This document shows positions 59,867 through 64,000 of a DNA stretch of 64,000 nt, piece by piece. The notes beneath the pieces were generated by a model that made no database searches, was not told where the DNA came from, and saw only the letters and a list, made by a program, of their open reading frames with translations. The translations under genes and the position numbers were made by a program. Location of the stretch: assembly GCF_000348745.1 (NCBI RefSeq), contig NC_020812.1, positions 310,001 through 374,000 of the forward strand. The letters run 5' to 3'. How positions within the stretch are numbered: the stretch's first letter is position 1; every line of letters begins with the position of its first letter. The DNA comes from Micavibrio aeruginosavorus EPB (GTDB lineage: Bacteria; Pseudomonadota; Alphaproteobacteria; Micavibrionales; Micavibrionaceae).

Positions 59867-60517
59867 ATGCGCATCGTTTCCGCTCTTCTGCTTTCCGCTG
59901 TTGTGTTGTCTGGCGTTCTGGCCGTTCCCTCTGTGGTCTCAGCGCAGGAATTGAACAAGCCGGAAGCCGCGAAAAAGTTTATGGAAGCGGAAAACCCGCA
60001 TTTGAAAAAACTCAATGCCCGCACCGATGAGTTGACCAAGACGCTGGGCGAAGCGGAGTTAAAGAACCTGTTCTATATCCGTGAAACCTTTGGCACGGTG
60101 CGTGCTGTAACCGTGGTGCAGCGTGATGTGGGCGCGGCGGTCAAAAGCTGTGGCAAAGCCAATCCCGATATGAAAGACACGATGGATGCCCGGTTCAAGG
60201 AATGGTCCGATTCCGTCGGCCCGGTGGTCAAAGATCGCGAAGCCATGATGGACAAAGCGATTACCGCCCAAACCTATATGAAGCCGAAGGAGATCCGCGA
60301 TTATCTGAAGCTGATCCAGCAAACGGCGGAATTTGCCGATAAGAGCATCGAGAAAAATTACGCCACCGCCAAGGAGGATTGCGAGTCCCTGCTGAAATCC
60401 ATGGACCGCACGCAGGAGGTGGTGACGGAATTGCTGGCCGATCTGAAAATCCCGGCCTATGACCCGAAAGACGATAAATTTGAGGGCGTGCCCGAGGCTT
60501 ATAAAAAAGCTGAATAA
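59867..60517 (+). CDS. exported helical protein of unknown function
   Basis: Encodes 216 aa from MRIVSALLLSAVVLSGVLAV, with AAAAGG ahead; the longer frame runs through terminators. Signal peptide cleaved near VSA-QE. The mature chain is charged and helical with two cysteines (VKSCGKANPD, KEDCESLL) that may form one disulfide. Repeated Lys/Glu patterns suggest a coiled-coil bundle. No family recognised. Transcription may be influenced by the tandem hairpins upstream. Confidence 0.75.
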   Translation: MRIVSALLLSAVVLSGVLAVPSVVSAQELNKPEAAKKFMEAENPHLKKLNARTDELTKTLGEAELKNLFYIRETFGTVRAVTVVQRDVGAAVKSCGKANPDMKDTMDARFKEWSDSVGPVVKDREAMMDKAITAQTYMKPKEIRDYLKLIQQTAEFADKSIEKNYATAKEDCESLLKSMDRTQEVVTELLADLKIPAYDPKDDKFEGVPEAYKKAE

Positions 60518-60711
60518 AGCCGGGGTGCCTGCCCCCTCTCCAAAGGGCGTAAGGCGCGGGAAACAAAGGGTAATCACGCCGTTGTGAAATTTGCTTTCGC
60601 GGGCCAGCTTGTGTCAAAATGGGTCCAAGAGAGATGCGGGCGGGGTGCGGTACCCCGTTAACGTATTGAATTTCATCTCTTTTTCCGCGATGGGAAGAGG
60701 GGCTGAGGGCT

Positions 60712-61998
60712 GTGGCAGACACGATTGACGTCAAAAATGGGCTGAAAAACCCGGCGGATGAAGAGTCCGCCCGCGACGGCGCGCCCGTTTTAGCCCTGGA
60801 TGTCCCTGAACCGGCCCGTGCCGCCCAGGCCGCCGGCCCCGGCGCAGATGATGAATCCCCCGCGCAAGAGACCCCCGAAACGCCGGATCAGGGCGGTGCA
60901 GATGACCCAGCCATTGTGGCGGACCCGGCGGCGCTTGACCCGCTGGCGATGAAGCTTGCACCGAAAAATGCGTCCACGCCGACGGACGAAAGCTGGAAAG
61001 CCGCGCTGGATGATGCGGCGGAGCGGATGGATGCCGCGGCGCTGGCTGATGCCGCGACGAAGGGGTCTGTCCTGAATGTGACCCTGAGCGATGAGGCCTT
61101 CGGCCTTGAAACCGCCGAGGATCAGGGGCCGGAGGAGGAGGTCGAGCTCTCCGCCTTCGATCGCGATGAAATCACCGACCCGACCGCGGATGGCATTGAC
61201 CCTTTGATGCTCCTGATCGGTGGGGGTGAACGTCCGTGGGAAAATGAAAGCCTGTCCTTCCTCGAACGCATGAGTTTGTACGGTTATAACCGGAATTTAG
61301 AGGCTGTTGACGCCGCCCAAACTGGGCAGGTCATCAGCGGGGCACGCATCGGCGCGGCAACCGTTGTTGCGGGGGCCGCCGTGGCGGGTATTGCGTTGGC
61401 CGTTGGGGCGAACCCGGCGTCCGCCGGGCCGCAAAATCGCGCCACGGATGCGCAAAACACACAAAATTCAGGCCCAAAACAAAACGATCCGCAACGATCC
61501 GAAACATCGGTTTTGGCCGCGCAAAAAAGTGCCAATGACGCAAAAATGCAGGCCGATGCCCGTCAAAATGAAACAAAATTGTCGCGCGACGGGCTGTACC
61601 GCCAGAATGTTGATGATGTCACCGTGCGTCGTCTGCGCGACCTGACCGCCACATCCGCCCTGACCCAGAAACAGAGTCAGGATATCGCGGATGAGATGGT
61701 GCAGGGGGCATCGGGCGGGGATGCGCTGACATGGGACGGGGCAGGCGGCGGTACCCTGTTCGACCAGACGATGGGATATCTGTACAACCAGTTGGGGGCA
61801 AACCCGGCCAATGACCCGTCCGCCGGCTGGCGCGTGTCGATGTGGGATGAAAAACGGGTGGAATTTACCGAAACCGCCCATTCCGCCACGGCTCCGGCGC
61901 AAACCGTGGAGATCCCGGTTTACGAAGGCCCGGCCCTGCGACCGCCGGAACCAGAGCAAAATTTCCAAATGTCTTTTGCGCCAGGCATGGGCATGTGA
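60712..61998 (+). CDS. large acidic protein with one central membrane helix
   Basis: Encodes 428 aa from a GTG with GAGGG just ahead. The first 175 residues are acidic and disordered (AAGPGADDESPAQETPETPD). A hydrophobic segment ISGARIGAATVVAGAAVAGIALAVGA follows at about residue 210-235, then an Asn/Gln/Lys-rich linker and a folded-looking end (YLYNQLGANPANDPSAGWRVSMWDEKRVEF). No signal peptide. The next gene starts 38 bp later on the same strand. No family recognised; its topology suggests a single-span anchor protein. Confidence 0.7.
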   Translation: MADTIDVKNGLKNPADEESARDGAPVLALDVPEPARAAQAAGPGADDESPAQETPETPDQGGADDPAIVADPAALDPLAMKLAPKNASTPTDESWKAALDDAAERMDAAALADAATKGSVLNVTLSDEAFGLETAEDQGPEEEVELSAFDRDEITDPTADGIDPLMLLIGGGERPWENESLSFLERMSLYGYNRNLEAVDAAQTGQVISGARIGAATVVAGAAVAGIALAVGANPASAGPQNRATDAQNTQNSGPKQNDPQRSETSVLAAQKSANDAKMQADARQNETKLSRDGLYRQNVDDVTVRRLRDLTATSALTQKQSQDIADEMVQGASGGDALTWDGAGGGTLFDQTMGYLYNQLGANPANDPSAGWRVSMWDEKRVEFTETAHSATAPAQTVEIPVYEGPALRPPEPEQNFQMSFAPGMGM

Positions 61999-62035
61999 TA
62001 GGATAAGGCGTTTCCAGAATGCGGGATTTTGAACG

Positions 62036-62773
62036 ATGAGCGACCAGTTTCCGATTGTTCCAGATGACGACAAAAAACCATCAACGGCCTTGGTGGCGTT
62101 CAACCGCGCCGTCGCGGTTCAGGACGAGCCGGACGAAAAACCGGGCCACACCATCGAGGGTGAATTCCGCCGCATTGGCGCCGATGCCCGCCCGAAATTA
62201 AACGGCCCCACGATTGAAGAAGAATTGGCCGAGGATGAACAGCGCCTGTTGCGCCATGAACGTGCGGGTCTGCTGCGCGCCGCGCACAAGAAAGCGGGCG
62301 AAACGGAACCGAAAAATTCCGACACCGTGTTTTCGCCGAAAAATCCGTTGATGCAGGGCCCGGACCAGCCCCTGGCTTTGCCGGGGCCGAAAGCCGATGC
62401 TGCGGCCGCTGCGACGGCGGAAGGTTATCCGCGCAAGATCCGCTGTGCCGATGGCCGTTATGTTTATGATTATGGTCACGAACTGCGCACGCGCGAAGGC
62501 AAATTGTCGCAGGCGCAGGCCGCGAAAGTGGCCGAGCTGTCCTGTGAAAAGGGCTGGACGAAATTGTACGTCTATCGCGGCAATGGCCGCACCGTAAACC
62601 CGGAAGCCGCAAACATCATCAACATGGTGTCGCGTGGCGCGGGGATCAATTTCAACATCGTCATGCAAAAAGCGGGCAGTGTCCGTTCGCACAAGAGCGA
62701 AGCGCTACAGGCTATGGAAGCCGCGGCCCGTCTGCACGAAGCGATCAAAGCGCAACAGCAGACGCCGGGTTAA
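62036..62773 (+). CDS. soluble protein with LPD7-like C-terminal segment
   Basis: Encodes 245 aa, MSDQFPIVPDDDKKPSTALV at the start. The N-terminal half is charged and disordered; the C-terminal 110 residues look folded: KIRCADGRYVYDYG, then LSQAQAAKVAELSCEKGWTKLYVYRGNG and a helix. The phrase AAxVAxLxxxKGWTxLxVYRGNG resembles the LPD7 domain found in polyvalent proteins of mobile elements, which is a tentative comparison. Likely in an operon with the 428-aa gene upstream; ends at a terminator. Confidence 0.7.
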   Translation: MSDQFPIVPDDDKKPSTALVAFNRAVAVQDEPDEKPGHTIEGEFRRIGADARPKLNGPTIEEELAEDEQRLLRHERAGLLRAAHKKAGETEPKNSDTVFSPKNPLMQGPDQPLALPGPKADAAAAATAEGYPRKIRCADGRYVYDYGHELRTREGKLSQAQAAKVAELSCEKGWTKLYVYRGNGRTVNPEAANIINMVSRGAGINFNIVMQKAGSVRSHKSEALQAMEAAARLHEAIKAQQQTPG

Positions 62774-62797
62774 TCTGTGATCCGTCATTGAAGAATG

Positions 62798-62828
62798 AAA
62801 AAAATCCCCGCCGAAGCGGGGATTTTTT
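62798..62828. terminator. bidirectional intrinsic terminator
   Basis: AAAAAATCCCCGC-CGAA-GCGGGGATTTTTT between the 245-aa gene and convergent ctaA. Confidence 0.92.
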
Positions 62829-62843
62829 AATGGTTATGCGCCG

Positions 62844-63878
62844 CTATCCACGCATGAGGCGGTGCTGGGCGTTCAGCAAAAGACCCAGCAGGATAAAGGC
62901 TCCGGCCTGGTGCGCGGTAGCCAGGTGGATATCAACCTGGGTCAGTAATGTGGCGATGCCCAATCCGACCTGCACCAAAATCATAACGCCCAATGCGGCG
63001 ACATCGCCGGTGATCGTGCCGCCTTTGGTGCGCATCCAGATATAAAGCGCGGTGACGCATAATGTCGCGATGGCCAGCCAGCGGTGGGTGAATTGGACCG
63101 CCGCCGGGTTTTGCATGATGTCGCCGATCATCGTCGGGTGGGTGCGGAAATCCGGCGGGACCAATCCGGCACCCATGTGCGGGAACTGGTTATAAATCAT
63201 CCCGGCGTCCAACCCGGCGACAAAGGCGCCCCACACAATGGTGATCGCAATCATCGCCAACGTGGCCCATCCGGTGATAACGGTGTGTTTGGCCGTAATG
63301 TTTTTGTGGGTTGTTCCGCGCCATAGCCCAATCGCCAGCCACAGCATCAATGCAAACACCAGGGCCGCCATAAACAGGTGCAAGGACAATCGGAAATGCG
63401 ATACGGATGGGCGGTCAACCAAACCGCTTTGCACCATAAACCAACCGATGAATCCCTGCGCACCGCCAAGGGCGAGCAGGCCGATAAATTTCAACCCATA
63501 TCCCGGCGGGATTTGTTTGCGGATGGCGAACCACACCAGTGGTACGGCAAAGACAATGCCAATCGCACGCCCCCACAAACGGTGCAGCCATTCCCAAAAA
63601 TAGATTTTTTTGAAATCGGATAATTGCATCCAGAAATGCTTGGCGTCGTATTCCGGCGTTTGTTTGTATAAATCAAATTCCGCCTGCCAGGCCTCTTCGT
63701 TCAGCGGCGGCAACGCGCCCGCAATCGGTTTCCATTCGGTGATGGACAGCCCGGATTCGGTCAATCGTGTGACCGCGCCAATCATCGCCATGCTCAACAC
63801 CATGAAGCAGCAAATGAACAACCACACGGCAATTTTGCGGTGGGGGGCGAATGATGATGTGTGTTGGTTGGTGGACAT
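62844..63878 (-). CDS. ctaA: heme A synthase (Cox15/CtaA)
   Basis: Encodes 344 aa with eight membrane helices and an AAGGAG site before the ATG. Oxidises the C8 methyl of heme O to heme A for cytochrome aa3-type oxidases. The family hallmarks are in place: GAVTRLTESGLSITEWKPIAGALPPL, EWLHRLWGRAIG (His), a helix with SLHLF, QFTHRWLAIA and LATAHQAGAF (His). The alphaproteobacterial (type 2) form lacks the Cys pairs of Bacillus CtaA, as here. So the organism has an aa3 oxidase as well as the bd-type oxidase at 4.6 kb. Confidence 0.96.
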   Translation of the reverse strand: MSTNQHTSSFAPHRKIAVWLFICCFMVLSMAMIGAVTRLTESGLSITEWKPIAGALPPLNEEAWQAEFDLYKQTPEYDAKHFWMQLSDFKKIYFWEWLHRLWGRAIGIVFAVPLVWFAIRKQIPPGYGLKFIGLLALGGAQGFIGWFMVQSGLVDRPSVSHFRLSLHLFMAALVFALMLWLAIGLWRGTTHKNITAKHTVITGWATLAMIAITIVWGAFVAGLDAGMIYNQFPHMGAGLVPPDFRTHPTMIGDIMQNPAAVQFTHRWLAIATLCVTALYIWMRTKGGTITGDVAALGVMILVQVGLGIATLLTQVDIHLATAHQAGAFILLGLLLNAQHRLMRG

Positions 63879-63943
63879 GGGAATACTCCTTCACCCACCG
63901 GGTTTAGCCCTGTGGGTGCGGAATGTCCAGTTTGATGGAAAAC

Positions 63944-64000
63944 TTACCGTTTCGGGCCCAAAGCCTGTTTGGTTTCAAACGGTTTGGAGCCGACCCAGAT
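63944..64000 (-). CDS. possible 3' end of a gene running off the window
   Basis: Nineteen codons open to the window edge end at TAA (63944-63946), with residues IWVGSKPFETKQALGPKR. Codon choice looks like the other genes, but another frame (ending DIPHPQG) is also open, so which is coding cannot be settled from this much. It would lie 65 bp upstream of ctaA on the same strand. Confidence 0.3.
   Translation of the reverse strand: MWVGSKPFETKQALGPKR

Noticed and set aside
1-64000. Looked for tRNA or rRNA genes, CRISPR arrays, transposases, integrases and toxin-antitoxin pairs.
   Set aside because: None found by reading; intergenic regions hold only terminators, hairpins and the repeats listed.

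Overview
The window reads as a chromosomal segment of a moderate-GC alphaproteobacterium. The evidence is the gene set: RNase E with a split S1 domain and a C-terminal GWW tail, a WbpA/B/E sugar cluster, rpe next to a heparinase-fold gene, radA-cvpA, CtaA/Cox15 and a eukaryotic-type NADP isocitrate dehydrogenase. Two tandem secreted HExxH proteins and many lipoproteins would suit a Micavibrio-like lineage, but that placement is inference. There are no rRNA or tRNA genes, no transposase, no phage genes and no CRISPR array. Most of the window is ordinary housekeeping sequence with short accessory stretches.

Layout. 0-4.5 kb: a cut-off DUF4105 protein, a lipase-like lipoprotein, a small repeat protein, a YcaC-type hydrolase, and a pirin divergent from an HxlR regulator. 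4.6-7 kb: a cyanide-insensitive bd-type quinol oxidase (cioAB). 7-13.1 kb: a detoxification island with two NAD(P) oxidoreductases, a TetR regulator, four very small genes, a second pirin, an azoreductase and an HSL-type esterase. Four promoters here share one layout, with a 17-bp spacer and the same operator-like 17-mer placed directly after the -10 box, so they look like one local TetR regulon. 13.2-16.8 kb: uracil phosphoribosyltransferase and a Urc1-like GTP cyclohydrolase II homologue, divergent from methylmalonate-semialdehyde dehydrogenase. This suggests uracil breakdown. 17-23 kb: an orphan response regulator, then wbpA, a wbpB-wbpD fusion, wbpE and a glycosyltransferase, which together make and transfer a diacetamido uronic acid.

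23-31 kb: dnaX-ybaB (without recR), exonuclease III, a ceramidase-like membrane protein, a GNAT-MFS pair, small membrane proteins and rimO. 31-38 kb: a tandem paralogous pair of unknown function, an EF-hand protein, typA, chorismate mutase, a NUDIX protein and the two HExxH proteins. 38-45 kb: rpe, a heparinase II/III protein, an AT-rich orphan membrane gene, a metallophosphatase, radA, cvpA and an SDR. 45-56 kb: an unknown 415-aa protein, the yfgM-bamB-der outer-membrane/ribosome operon, icd, an L,D-transpeptidase, a tiny lipoprotein and an AMIN-domain amidase.

56-64 kb: rne with a long leader, a putative structured RNA with a strong terminator, tandem terminator-like hairpins ahead of a secreted protein, two unknown proteins and ctaA. 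Cell-envelope functions (amidase, L,D-transpeptidase, BamB, lipoproteins, polysaccharide genes) and redox or electrophile defence (CIO oxidase, pirins, azoreductase, SDRs) are the two main themes.
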